64,000 bases of DNA from positions 1-64,000 of the forward strand of contig CANPIC010000004.1 in NCBI GenBank assembly GCA_947574055.1, written 5' to 3'. Positions within the stretch are counted from its first letter, which is position 1. Every line of letters begins with the position of its first letter. The notes under the pieces were generated by a model. It was given only the letters and a program-made list of their open reading frames with translations, searched no databases and was not told the origin of the DNA. The position numbers and the translations under genes were made by a program. The DNA comes from an uncultured bacterium. Lineage in GTDB: Bacteria > Bacillota > Clostridia > Lachnospirales > Lachnospiraceae. Of this stretch, positions 38,381-47,347 are shown in pieces.

Positions 38381-39163
38381 TTATACTATATGGAATGGAT
38401 TCTCCTCTTTTGCCCGCAGAATCGTCAAGTCAGCCCACGTTTGCCGTAAAAAAGTTTCCATATACGGCAAAAAGATCTGTTCCAGCCCATAATGCCCCGC
38501 GTCAATGATGCATAGCCCCATGGCAAGCGCATCAATTCCTTCATGATGACCGATATCCCCGGTGACCAGTACCTCCGCTCCTGCACTGGCTGCCTTCCCG
38601 ATCACACTTTTGCCTGAACCGGGACAAATGGCTACACATGATATCTCTTTGTCTCTCTGGCCGAAGATGGCGACCCGTTCAAGCCCGAATAATTCCTTTA
38701 ACCGGCAGCCAAATTCATCCAGTGGCACTTTCCCCGGCAGATTTCCCACTCTGCCGATGCCGGCCTTTTGTTCCCCCTCCTGCCAAGTCACATCCAATAC
38801 CCGGCAGTCTGATAAGCCAATCTGCTCTGCCGCCGCGCTCGCCATGCTCAATACATCAAAATTGGTATGCATGGCGTAACAGCAGATATCGTTTGCCAGC
38901 AGTTTTACCAGACGCCGCCCGATAAAATCTCCGTCATTGATCTGCTTTCTGGCAGAAAAGATCAGCGGATGATGGGTCAGCAATAAATCCGCTCCCTGCT
39001 CCGCCGCCGCTTCCACCACCTCATCCGTGGCATCCAGCGCAAGCATCACAGTCCTGACTTCCTTATCCCATCTGCCTGTCAGCAGGCCGGGATTATCCCA
39101 GTTCTCCGCAAGGGATAAAGGCCATATCGTTTCCAGCTTTTCCGTCAATTCCCTGCACCGCAT
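38381..39163 (-). CDS. Nif3-like dinuclear metal center protein
   Basis: LAENWDNPGLLTGRWDKEVRTVMLALDAT; LLTHHPLIFSARKQI. Confidence 0.92.
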   Translation of the reverse strand: MRCRELTEKLETIWPLSLAENWDNPGLLTGRWDKEVRTVMLALDATDEVVEAAAEQGADLLLTHHPLIFSARKQINDGDFIGRRLVKLLANDICCYAMHTNFDVLSMASAAAEQIGLSDCRVLDVTWQEGEQKAGIGRVGNLPGKVPLDEFGCRLKELFGLERVAIFGQRDKEISCVAICPGSGKSVIGKAASAGAEVLVTGDIGHHEGIDALAMGLCIIDAGHYGLEQIFLPYMETFLRQTWADLTILRAKEENPFHIV

Positions 39164-40031
39164 CGGTACACTTCCTTTCTGAGTCCCATGGCAGTCCGGT
39201 CATCCCTTTCTCCGGATGCACACAGGTATAACATGAGAGAGCCGCCGCTCTGATCCGTGCCGACACGGTCAGTTCTTCCAGCCGTCTGCAACCGGCTCCG
39301 CCTTCTTCCCGCGCCTCCGTCAATATCCTGTGCCTGATCGCCGCCTCCCGTTCCTCTTCCCATTGCAGAAATTCATATAGTACGGGATGCCGATTGTGCA
39401 AAAGACAGGGTCCGTATCGGTCATATGCCTGCCGCAACAGCCCTTTGTCAGACATTTCTGTCCCTTCCGCCGCTGCCTGCGACTGAGATGGCCCCGCCTT
39501 ACCTGCCATAGTATCCCTTTCCATACTGCCGCTGCACTGCTGACCGGTAACGCAGAAAACAGCCTTCATCACCGTATAGAATTTGCCGTCCTCATGCACC
39601 ATATTTTCCTGTACGATCTCATACCCCTGCTGCCGCAGATAGGTCCTGACCAGGACAAGATCAGACTGGGGCTGCAGGATCAGCCCTTTCATCCTGGCAA
39701 CTTTTTCCCGTCCGTCTGCCAGTATACGAACCGCCAGCCTGCCGCCCATACCTGCCAGGATTAGATAATCCGCCTCTTTGTATCCCAGCGCCGACACACC
39801 GTCCGAACGCCTTGTCTCTATGTATTCTTCCAGTGCAAAGGCACGGATATGCTCCCTGGCCTGCATAAGGGGTCCTTCCCTGACATCCATGGCGATTATC
39901 CTTGGACAGACCCGGCGTTCTGCCAGATAGATCGGCACATACCCATGGTCACAGCCCACATCACATACCATACACCCGGCAGGAACCATATCCGCCACTG
40001 CCTGTAACCGTTTTGATAATTCCACTTCCAC
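39093..40031 (-). CDS. trmK: tRNA (adenine(22)-N1)-methyltransferase
   Basis: LSKRLQAVADMVPAGCMVCDVGCDHGYVPIYLAERR; LILAGMGGRLAVRIL. Position next to rpoD and nif3. Confidence 0.9.
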   Translation of the reverse strand: MEVELSKRLQAVADMVPAGCMVCDVGCDHGYVPIYLAERRVCPRIIAMDVREGPLMQAREHIRAFALEEYIETRRSDGVSALGYKEADYLILAGMGGRLAVRILADGREKVARMKGLILQPQSDLVLVRTYLRQQGYEIVQENMVHEDGKFYTVMKAVFCVTGQQCSGSMERDTMAGKAGPSQSQAAAEGTEMSDKGLLRQAYDRYGPCLLHNRHPVLYEFLQWEEEREAAIRHRILTEAREEGGAGCRRLEELTVSARIRAAALSCYTCVHPEKGMTGLPWDSERKCTDAVQGIDGKAGNDMAFIPCGELG

Positions 40032-40064
40032 GCTCTTACCCCGGACCCATATCCGGCGCTCCTC

Positions 40065-41177
40065 CTAGTCCAGATAATCTTTCAGTTTCCGGCTTCTGCT
40101 GGGATGGCGGAGTTTCCGCAGTGCCTTTGCCTCAATCTGACGGATCCGCTCACGGGTGACATTAAATTCTTTGCCTACCTCTTCCAGCGTTCTGGCGCGG
40201 CCGTCATCCAGGCCAAACCGCAGCCGCAGCACCTTCTGCTCCCGTTCTGTCAAAGTACCCAGCACTTCCACAAGCTGCTCTTTTAAAAGGGTAAACGCAG
40301 CCGCATCCGAGGGTACCGGCACATTATCATCCTGGATAAAATCTCCCAGATGGCTGTCCTCTTCCTCTCCGATCGGCGTTTCTAAAGATACCGGCTCCTG
40401 GGATATCTTCAAAATCTCGCGCACCCTGTCTTCCGGCATGTTCATCTCTTCCGCGATCTCTTCCGGTGTTGGTTCTCTCCCCAGTTCCTGCAGGAGCTGC
40501 CTGCTCACCCGGATCAGTTTATTGATCGTTTCCACCATATGCACCGGAATACGGATGGTTCTCGCCTGATCGGCGATGGCCCTCGTGATGGCCTGGCGGA
40601 TCCACCAGGTCGCATAGGTGGAAAATTTATAGCCCTTGCGGTAATCAAACTTGTCCACTGCCTTGATCAGCCCCATGTTGCCCTCCTGAATCAGATCCAG
40701 AAACAGCATACCACGGCCCACATAGCGTTTGGCAATGCTGACCACAAGGCGCAGATTGGCTTCTGCCAGACGTTTTTTGGCTTCCGCATCTCCCAGTTCC
40801 ATACGCTTGGCCAGGTCAATCTCCTCTTCTGCATTGAGCAGTGGCACCTTACCGATCTCTTTCAGATACATCCTCACGGGATCCTCAATACTCACCCCGT
40901 CAGGTACAGTCAGGTCGATATTTTCCACATTGACCTCATCCTCTTCGGTCAATATGATCTCCTCTTCATCCACATCATCGTCATCGGTAATGCGCAGTAC
41001 ATCCACATGATTCTGTTCCAACATCTCTATGATCTGATCGAACTGCTCCTCTTCCAGAGGCATGTCCGCAAAATACTCACTGATCTCATGATATTCCAGA
41101 ACATTCTTCTTCTTTTTGGCAATGTTCAAGAGTTCTTTCATCTTCTCGTCAAACTTTGCCCTTGTGTTTTCGTCCAT
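40065..41177 (-). CDS. rpoD: RNA polymerase primary sigma factor
   Basis: [77 protein letters not shown]. Confidence 0.98.
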   Translation of the reverse strand: MDENTRAKFDEKMKELLNIAKKKKNVLEYHEISEYFADMPLEEEQFDQIIEMLEQNHVDVLRITDDDDVDEEEIILTEEDEVNVENIDLTVPDGVSIEDPVRMYLKEIGKVPLLNAEEEIDLAKRMELGDAEAKKRLAEANLRLVVSIAKRYVGRGMLFLDLIQEGNMGLIKAVDKFDYRKGYKFSTYATWWIRQAITRAIADQARTIRIPVHMVETINKLIRVSRQLLQELGREPTPEEIAEEMNMPEDRVREILKISQEPVSLETPIGEEEDSHLGDFIQDDNVPVPSDAAAFTLLKEQLVEVLGTLTEREQKVLRLRFGLDDGRARTLEEVGKEFNVTRERIRQIEAKALRKLRHPSRSRKLKDYLD

Positions 41178-41218
41178 TCAGTGGTCCATCCTTCCATAAC
41201 TTGTTATTTATTTTTACC

Positions 41219-42994
41219 TTAATCCAGGGAAATATGCGTTTTTTTCAGTTCTTCCAGGGCCTTTTTCCCCGCAACAGCCCGGCTCAGGGCATCAAGATCG
41301 CTTCCCATACGGGCACTGTCATATTCATAACTGTATGTTTTCACACGCACAAGGATATCATGGAATGCCTTTTCCCGCTCTTTTTTATCACGGGCCAGTT
41401 CCGGCAGCTTCGTATGAAACAGGGCCGCTGCTTCCCGTTGCTGCTGCTCCTCCTCAAACTGACTGATAATGGCAGCCGGCTGCAGGCTCCCCTGCTCTAT
41501 CGCTTCAAAAAGACGCTCCGCCACCTCTCTGTACAGATCTATTGTAAAATCCCCAGGGGTAATATACTTTCTGATCTTATCATACAACCGGGGTTCTTCA
41601 CTGAGCCAGGTGAGCAGCAGGCGCTGCGCCCATCTGCCGCCGTCCTTTGACGCACTTTTTTTACCGGTGGCCTTTACCGGCCGGTTTCCTCTGGCTGCAA
41701 GCGCTTCCCTGGCTGCATGATTTACCACCAGGCTGCGCAGATTCTCATAGCCCATATGATATTTTTCCGCCACGGCCTCTATATAATTCTCCCGCTCCGC
41801 CGCTTCCGAAAACCCGCACAGCTTTCTGGCGATCTCCTGTTGAAACCGCGTCTTGCCGTCGGGATCTGACAGATCAAAATCGCGTTCCAGTATCCGCAGT
41901 TCAAAGAGAAAACTGTTCTCTGCCTGCTCCATTCGCCCGCGAAATTCTTCCGTCCCCAGATTTTTGATAAATTCATCCGGATCTTTATACGGTTCCAGAT
42001 GGATGACCCGGCCCGACATGCCACACTCTCTGAGTATTCCAATCGCACGCAGCGCCGCTTTGACCCCCGCTCCGTCGCTGTCATAAGAGAGATATACATT
42101 TTTGGTATAACGTCTGATCAGCCCTGCCTGCCCCTGGGTAAAAGCAGTGCCCAGCGATGCCACCGCCTGGCCGAAACCGGCCTGATGCATGGCGATCACA
42201 TCCATATATCCCTCGCACAATATCATATTGTCTTCTCTGGCACTGCGGGCAAAGTTCAGCCCGTACAGATTTCTGCTCTTGTCAAAGATAGGTGTCTCCG
42301 GCGAATTCAGATATTTGGGAGTCCCTTCCCCCATCACCCGGCCGCCGAAGCCAATGACACGGTGATTCCCGTCCTGTATGGGAAACATGACACGGTTCCA
42401 GAATTTATCATGTGTGCCATGCTTTTCATCTATCGTACAAAGACCGGCTTCCTGCAACAGCTCATCCTCATACCCTTTCTGTTTTAAATATCTGGTCAGG
42501 TCATTGCTGTACTTACTGGCAAAGCCAAGTCCGAATTTATGTATTGTCTCCTTACTGAGCATCCGCCCCGTAAGATACTTCATCCCCTGCTCCCCTTCCT
42601 GCCTGCGGAGCAGATAATAGTAATATTTTGCCGCCTCTTTACTGGCCGACAGCAGTCTGGCTCTGCGGCTCTCCTTCTGTCTGGCTTCCGGCGAATCATC
42701 AGCTTCCGGCAGTTTCACCCCTGCCCGCTCAGCCAGAGCCCTCACGGCTTCCTGAAAGGTATCATGCTCATATTCCATCAGAAACGTAAACACATTGCCT
42801 CCGGCCCCGCACCCGAAACAATAATACATCTGCTTGTTCCTGGAGACAGAAAAGGAAGGCGATTTCTCGTTATGAAACGGACACAGGCCAAAATGGCTGC
42901 TCCCTTTCCGCTGCAGCCGGACATACCCTGAGATTACATCCACGATATCATTTTTCATTCGGATTTCTTCTACAAGTTCCTCCGGATAGTACAT
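41219..42994 (-). CDS. dnaG: DNA primase
   Basis: Zinc finger CPFHNEKSPSFSVSRNKQMYYCFGCGAGG; TOPRIM EGYMDVIAMHQAG. Confidence 0.97.
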   Translation of the reverse strand: MYYPEELVEEIRMKNDIVDVISGYVRLQRKGSSHFGLCPFHNEKSPSFSVSRNKQMYYCFGCGAGGNVFTFLMEYEHDTFQEAVRALAERAGVKLPEADDSPEARQKESRRARLLSASKEAAKYYYYLLRRQEGEQGMKYLTGRMLSKETIHKFGLGFASKYSNDLTRYLKQKGYEDELLQEAGLCTIDEKHGTHDKFWNRVMFPIQDGNHRVIGFGGRVMGEGTPKYLNSPETPIFDKSRNLYGLNFARSAREDNMILCEGYMDVIAMHQAGFGQAVASLGTAFTQGQAGLIRRYTKNVYLSYDSDGAGVKAALRAIGILRECGMSGRVIHLEPYKDPDEFIKNLGTEEFRGRMEQAENSFLFELRILERDFDLSDPDGKTRFQQEIARKLCGFSEAAERENYIEAVAEKYHMGYENLRSLVVNHAAREALAARGNRPVKATGKKSASKDGGRWAQRLLLTWLSEEPRLYDKIRKYITPGDFTIDLYREVAERLFEAIEQGSLQPAAIISQFEEEQQQREAAALFHTKLPELARDKKEREKAFHDILVRVKTYSYEYDSARMGSDLDALSRAVAGKKALEELKKTHISLD

Positions 42995-43012
42995 TTGGTT
43001 CCTTTCTATTAG

Positions 43013-43335
43013 CAGTTCCGCATTCCCCCTACCAGCGCAGCCCTATCCAGATCAGCTTCCAGGCTTCTTCGTCGCCTGGCTTCTGATCTCCTGCACTGTT
43101 CGGGGGCTTGCTGTTTCAGTTCCGCATTCCCCCTACCAGCGCAGCCCTATCCAGATCAGCTTCCAGGCTTCTTCGTCGCCTGGCTTCTGATCTTCTGCAC
43201 TGTTCGGGGGCTTGCTGTTCCAGTTCCGCATTCCCCCTGCCAGCGCAGCTTTCCCCAGATCAGCTTCCAGGCTTCTTCGTCGCCTGGCTTCTGATCTCCT
43301 GCACTGTTTGGGGGCTTGCTGTTTCAGTTCCGCAA
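43013..43335 (-). repeat. Tandem repeat array R3: three 104-bp units plus partial, filling the dgt-dnaG gap
   Basis: CAGTTCCGCATTCCCCC... restarts at 43013, 43117, 43221 and 43325 (period 104). Confidence 0.97.
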
Positions 43336-43341
43336 AGTCAA

Positions 43342-44349
43342 TCACTCGGCTCGCCAGCATCTGGGTATGTAGATTTCTTCATATCTGGCAATGGCAAAGC
43401 GGTCTGTCATCGCCCCGATATAGTCACAGAGCACCACTTCTCTGGGTTCTCCCCGATCCATCAGCACATGATAATCCTCCGGAAGCTGTTCCATGTGTTT
43501 TCCATAATATTCATATAATGTCTCTATCAGAACTTCCGCCTTCTTCTCATCACCTTTGGCGGAAGGGTTTGTATACAGATGTTCAAATAAAAACTGCCGC
43601 AGCTTCTGCATGGCTTCCCCGACGGGCAAAGACATACGAATATCTCCTGTGTCCGCGCTGGTGGTCACCAGATCATGAATAAAGCTGTCCAGACGTCTGC
43701 CCGCAGTATCCCCGATTACATCCGTAATCTCCCGCGGAATGTCGCTCTCCCGCAAAATACCTGCCCGCATGGCGTCATCCATATCATGATGGATATAGGC
43801 AATCTTATCCGAGATACGGACGATCTTTCCCTCCAGTGTGCCAGGGCTTCCTTTTGTCTGGTGATTGCGGATACCGTCGCGCACCTCCCAGGTCAGGTTC
43901 AGTCCCTGTCCGTCCTTTTCCAGCAGTTCCACAATACGCACGCTCTGCTCACTGTGACAGAATCTCCGCGGACACACCTTATTCAGTGCCCGTTCTCCCG
44001 CATGGCCAAACGGCGTATGCCCCAGGTCATGACCCAATGCAATAGCCTCCACCAGATCCTCGTTAAGCCGCAGCGCCTTGGCGATGGTACGCGCATTCTG
44101 GGATACCTCAAGGGTGTGGGTCATCCTTGTCCGGTAATGATCTCCCTGCGGTGTCAGAAATACCTGCGTCTTATCCTTCAGACGCCGGAACGATTTGCTA
44201 TGTAAGATCCGGTCCCTGTCTCTTTGGAATACCGGCCGGATATCACAAGGTTCCTCCGGTCTCTCACGGCCTCTGGAATCCATACTATATGTGGCATAGG
44301 GGCTTAAATATTCCTTTTCCCGAAGTTCCAGCATCTCCCGAATGGTCAT
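43342..44349 (-). CDS. dgt: dGTPase-family HD triphosphohydrolase
   Basis: SFRRLKDKTQVF, RTRMTHTLEVSQNARTIAKAL, ALGHDLGHTPFGHAGE. Confidence 0.93.
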   Translation of the reverse strand: MTIREMLELREKEYLSPYATYSMDSRGRERPEEPCDIRPVFQRDRDRILHSKSFRRLKDKTQVFLTPQGDHYRTRMTHTLEVSQNARTIAKALRLNEDLVEAIALGHDLGHTPFGHAGERALNKVCPRRFCHSEQSVRIVELLEKDGQGLNLTWEVRDGIRNHQTKGSPGTLEGKIVRISDKIAYIHHDMDDAMRAGILRESDIPREITDVIGDTAGRRLDSFIHDLVTTSADTGDIRMSLPVGEAMQKLRQFLFEHLYTNPSAKGDEKKAEVLIETLYEYYGKHMEQLPEDYHVLMDRGEPREVVLCDYIGAMTDRFAIARYEEIYIPRCWRAE

Positions 44350-44581
44350 ACCGCTTCCCCCTTCGTTTTATTATTCGATACAGACTAAGGAATTTCCTTT
44401 TTTTCAATGAAAAAAAATTACGGCTCGGTGTGGCAACCGGATTTTTTCTCTGTCGCAACATGCAGAAGATACTTTACCGGCCTTCTCCAGGCACAGTTCA
44501 CAGTCTCTTTCCGGAAAAATAGCAAAGACCGCGCACCAAACGGTACACGGTCCTGTAATCCATACTGCTTTCTATTCGGAA

Positions 44582-45328
44582 TCAGAAAAAGCTGTTCAGC
44601 AGACTTCCCGCTGAATAAGCATTGTTGTAATTGCCATTGTGATTGTAAAGAGACCCTCTGTTTGCTTCCGACTGTGCCGCGAAATTGATCATGGAAGCCC
44701 TGGAAGACACACTGTATGCAAAGGAGGAGTTTCCGTTGAACAGTGTCTTTGCCGTAGTCATGTCGGCAGCCTTGAATGCTTCCTTATCAATGGTCAGCTT
44801 GTTATCGGAACCAATGGTGATGCCCACATTGTTAAGCAGTTTCTCATAAGCCTTGGTGCCACTCACCATGTTATCAACCTGATTGCGCACTTTGGAGGAT
44901 GCAGACTTGGAACCGGAGTCCACAAGACTATTATAGTTGTCTGCAAACTTCTTCACGGCATTGTAGATAGCTTCGGTATCATAGCCTTTGGTTGTGATCT
45001 CTTTGCCGTCCTCGTCCTTGGTCGTGATATCTTTCTCACGGAATACGGAATTTGTCCCCTTATTGATCAGTGCTTCCGCGGACTCTGTCAGTGCTTTCGC
45101 ATCTTTCTGCGTCTTGTTCAGTTCTTTGGCTGCCTCGCTCTGCGTCTCCGTATTTTTCTTTGTACCCGTTGTATTTTTTGTTCCTTTGGTCGCTGCGGTC
45201 TGCTTTGCGTAATAAGCCTTTACTACTTTGTAGTATGTCCCGTTTTTAATGTTCTTGTATTCAGAAAGCAATGAATAGATACCATTGCCTGACGAAGAAC
45301 CATTGTTATTGAATAAAAATGAATTCAT
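44582..45328 (-). CDS. Hypothetical protein with FliD/flagellin-like coiled-coil composition
   Basis: Ser/Asn/Lys-rich, KFADNYNSLVDSGSKSASSKVRNQVDNMV; weak resemblance only. Confidence 0.5.
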   Translation of the reverse strand: MNSFLFNNNGSSSGNGIYSLLSEYKNIKNGTYYKVVKAYYAKQTAATKGTKNTTGTKKNTETQSEAAKELNKTQKDAKALTESAEALINKGTNSVFREKDITTKDEDGKEITTKGYDTEAIYNAVKKFADNYNSLVDSGSKSASSKVRNQVDNMVSGTKAYEKLLNNVGITIGSDNKLTIDKEAFKAADMTTAKTLFNGNSSFAYSVSSRASMINFAAQSEANRGSLYNHNGNYNNAYSAGSLLNSFF

Positions 45329-45447
45329 ACCCTCACTCCTTTGATGATGGCGGCGTCCGTGCCTTGGATTTCCTGCCTGCTTTTTCTCTATTATATACTA
45401 TATATCGGTATCATTTCAAGATACTTTACCAATATTTAGAATTTGAT

Positions 45448-46911
45448 TTACGTTTCTATCGTGATACATTCATACCGTTCACTGCAGATCACTTTTTCCA
45501 TGGCTTCCACCGCAGTACAGTCCAGTGTTTCCAGTATCTGGCGAAATACGGTTACAGACTGGCCGCTGGCAAGCTGCACACCGCGGCGGTTTCTGTCGGC
45601 ATGAAAGGTATCCCGCAGGCTGTTGACATTCCAGAAAATAACATTGGGAATCTGATAGCCGGCCCTGGCAAAGCGGTCCGCCATCTTATCATAAAAGCTC
45701 CATTCCCGACTGCCGCAGTAGTCGATTTCCATATCGGAGATGGCCACGATCGCCCGGGGCATATCCTCTCCCGGGATATGTGCCTTCTGCGCAATTTCAA
45801 GCACCAGTCCAAATGCGGCTTCCAGATTGGTGTTCATACCCCATGGTGCAGTCATGGTATTGCGCACCTTCTGAAAGAGCGTCTCACCCCGCAGTTCGAT
45901 GATGGAAGGCGCGGCACTGAATGTCAGAAACAAATTGTGATACATACCGGTATTTCTCTCGGCAAAGTAAATGGCCAGTCCCACGGACGTGGCAAGGGGC
46001 CTTCCGCCCGCACATGCCATGGAACCTGAAGTATCAGCCATGATCAGTACATTTGTATTTTCCTTCACATAACAGGGGAGTGCCTTCCACTGTGCTTCCA
46101 ATGTCCTGTCTTCTTCCCCGCACCGCAGATAAGTGCCCACAATATCATAGGGATAAAGAGTACCTGCATGAATCTTCTCTTCTCCTTTTTCCACACTGTT
46201 GAGGTAACGGGTAAATCCTTTCGCATCATGCTTCATAAAGGCATTGCGGTAAACTTTCATGGCCCTGCTTGGTACCGAAGAATAGGCGATTTCGTCCCAT
46301 CTGTTTGCCGACATCAGTGCTTCCACAATGCCGATCTGTTTTCTCATCCGGCGGACGATCCGCTTGAAATCATAGACACTGTACCCCAGTTTCCGGGCTG
46401 TCAAAATCCCCAGACGCCGTGTCTCTTTTGCGCTTGCATCCGCGGTCTTAATCCATTTCGCCAGCAGTGAAACAGCATTGCCCTGATTCAGATTCTCCAG
46501 ATCCTCCTCAAACTGTGCTTTCATAGCCGCCCACATGTCATCCTCCAGCCGCGTGCCGATCAGGGTATACAGATCGTCATAACGTCCGAAAACACCGATC
46601 AGATCCAGGTTGGGCCTGATTGCCCCCGGATGATGCTCCGCCGCATACCGCAGCAGTGTACGAAACGTTTTCCGCTCTCCCAGCCCGCCTCTGATATCTC
46701 TGGCATAGAACAGAATTTTTACGGTGAAGAGTGGGTCCTGACCGTATGCCTCGGCAAATAATGTATGGATCCGATCATCATCCGCTTCTCGCAGAGAACC
46801 AATCATACTGAAAAGATCAAGACGTGCGTCTCTGGTCGTATTCAGGGCCACAGCCCCGTTTTCAGTACGGACAAATCTGCCCTCGTTTCTCATTGCATCT
46901 GCAAAACTCAT
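45448..46911 (-). CDS. DUF2828-like protein with C-terminal vWA domain (Ro60/TROVE-reminiscent)
   Basis: ENGAVALNTTRDARLDLFSMIGSLRE...VKILFYARDIRGGLGERKTFRTLLRYAAEHHP N-domain; vWA MIDAS-like VLIMADTSGSMACAGGRPLATSVGLAIYFAER and AIVAISDMEID. Confidence 0.8.
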   Translation of the reverse strand: MSFADAMRNEGRFVRTENGAVALNTTRDARLDLFSMIGSLREADDDRIHTLFAEAYGQDPLFTVKILFYARDIRGGLGERKTFRTLLRYAAEHHPGAIRPNLDLIGVFGRYDDLYTLIGTRLEDDMWAAMKAQFEEDLENLNQGNAVSLLAKWIKTADASAKETRRLGILTARKLGYSVYDFKRIVRRMRKQIGIVEALMSANRWDEIAYSSVPSRAMKVYRNAFMKHDAKGFTRYLNSVEKGEEKIHAGTLYPYDIVGTYLRCGEEDRTLEAQWKALPCYVKENTNVLIMADTSGSMACAGGRPLATSVGLAIYFAERNTGMYHNLFLTFSAAPSIIELRGETLFQKVRNTMTAPWGMNTNLEAAFGLVLEIAQKAHIPGEDMPRAIVAISDMEIDYCGSREWSFYDKMADRFARAGYQIPNVIFWNVNSLRDTFHADRNRRGVQLASGQSVTVFRQILETLDCTAVEAMEKVICSERYECITIET

Positions 46912-47109
46912 ACTCCCCTCCCCTTCTCATGACCTCCGCTGCATCCTCCCGTCTCTCGCAGGATCACCCGATACCGCATGGGCCACCTGTTTTTTCTTTT
47001 GCTCCATGGCCGGCTCTCTTCCGGCCACGCTGCGCACCCAGGGTGCGCGCTTCTTTGTTACCCTGGCACGGACTTTTTATCTGCAGGCCATTCCTGCAGG
47101 CTCCGGCCC

Positions 47110-47226
47110 TGACGATGCGAAGGACTCGAACCCCCGATCTGTACCCGGGCTCCAGCTCTGCTGTCCGTACCACCGGCATGATACGATAATTGGCAGGTAC
47201 CATGTTTCCTTTACACTACATCGCCA
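47110..47226 (-). ncRNA. tRNA-like RNA 3 with expanded anticodon-arm domain
   Basis: Acceptor TGGCGATG/CATCGTCA; D-arm-like TAGTGTAAAGGAAACAT; stem GTACC/GGTAC enclosing ~50 nt; T-arm GGGGGTTCGAGTCCTTC. Confidence 0.78.
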
Positions 47227-47230
47227 TATG

Positions 47231-47344
47231 AGTGAGGGGCGGAATCGAACCGCCGACAACGCCATTATAAGTGGTTGGATGATTGCTGCAGGAATCACGG
47301 CCATGATTCCTTTTTTTCGTGCTCTACCCCTGAGCTACCTCACT
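47231..47344 (-). ncRNA. tRNA-like RNA 2 with expanded anticodon-arm domain (tRNA-Ile(UAU)-like if 43 nt removed)
   Basis: Acceptor AGTGAGG/CCTCACT; D arm GCTCAGGGGTAGAGC; T arm GGCGGTTCGATTCCGCC; insertion with GGAATCATGGCCGTGATTCC hairpin. Confidence 0.82.
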
Positions 47345-47347
47345 CAT

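Noticed and set aside
43013-43335. CRISPR array
   Set aside because: The whole 104-bp period is repeated without unique spacers, and no cas genes are in the window.
44350-44581. Possible riboswitch between dgt and the hypothetical gene
   Set aside because: Some hairpins are visible, but no known aptamer motif could be matched by eye.
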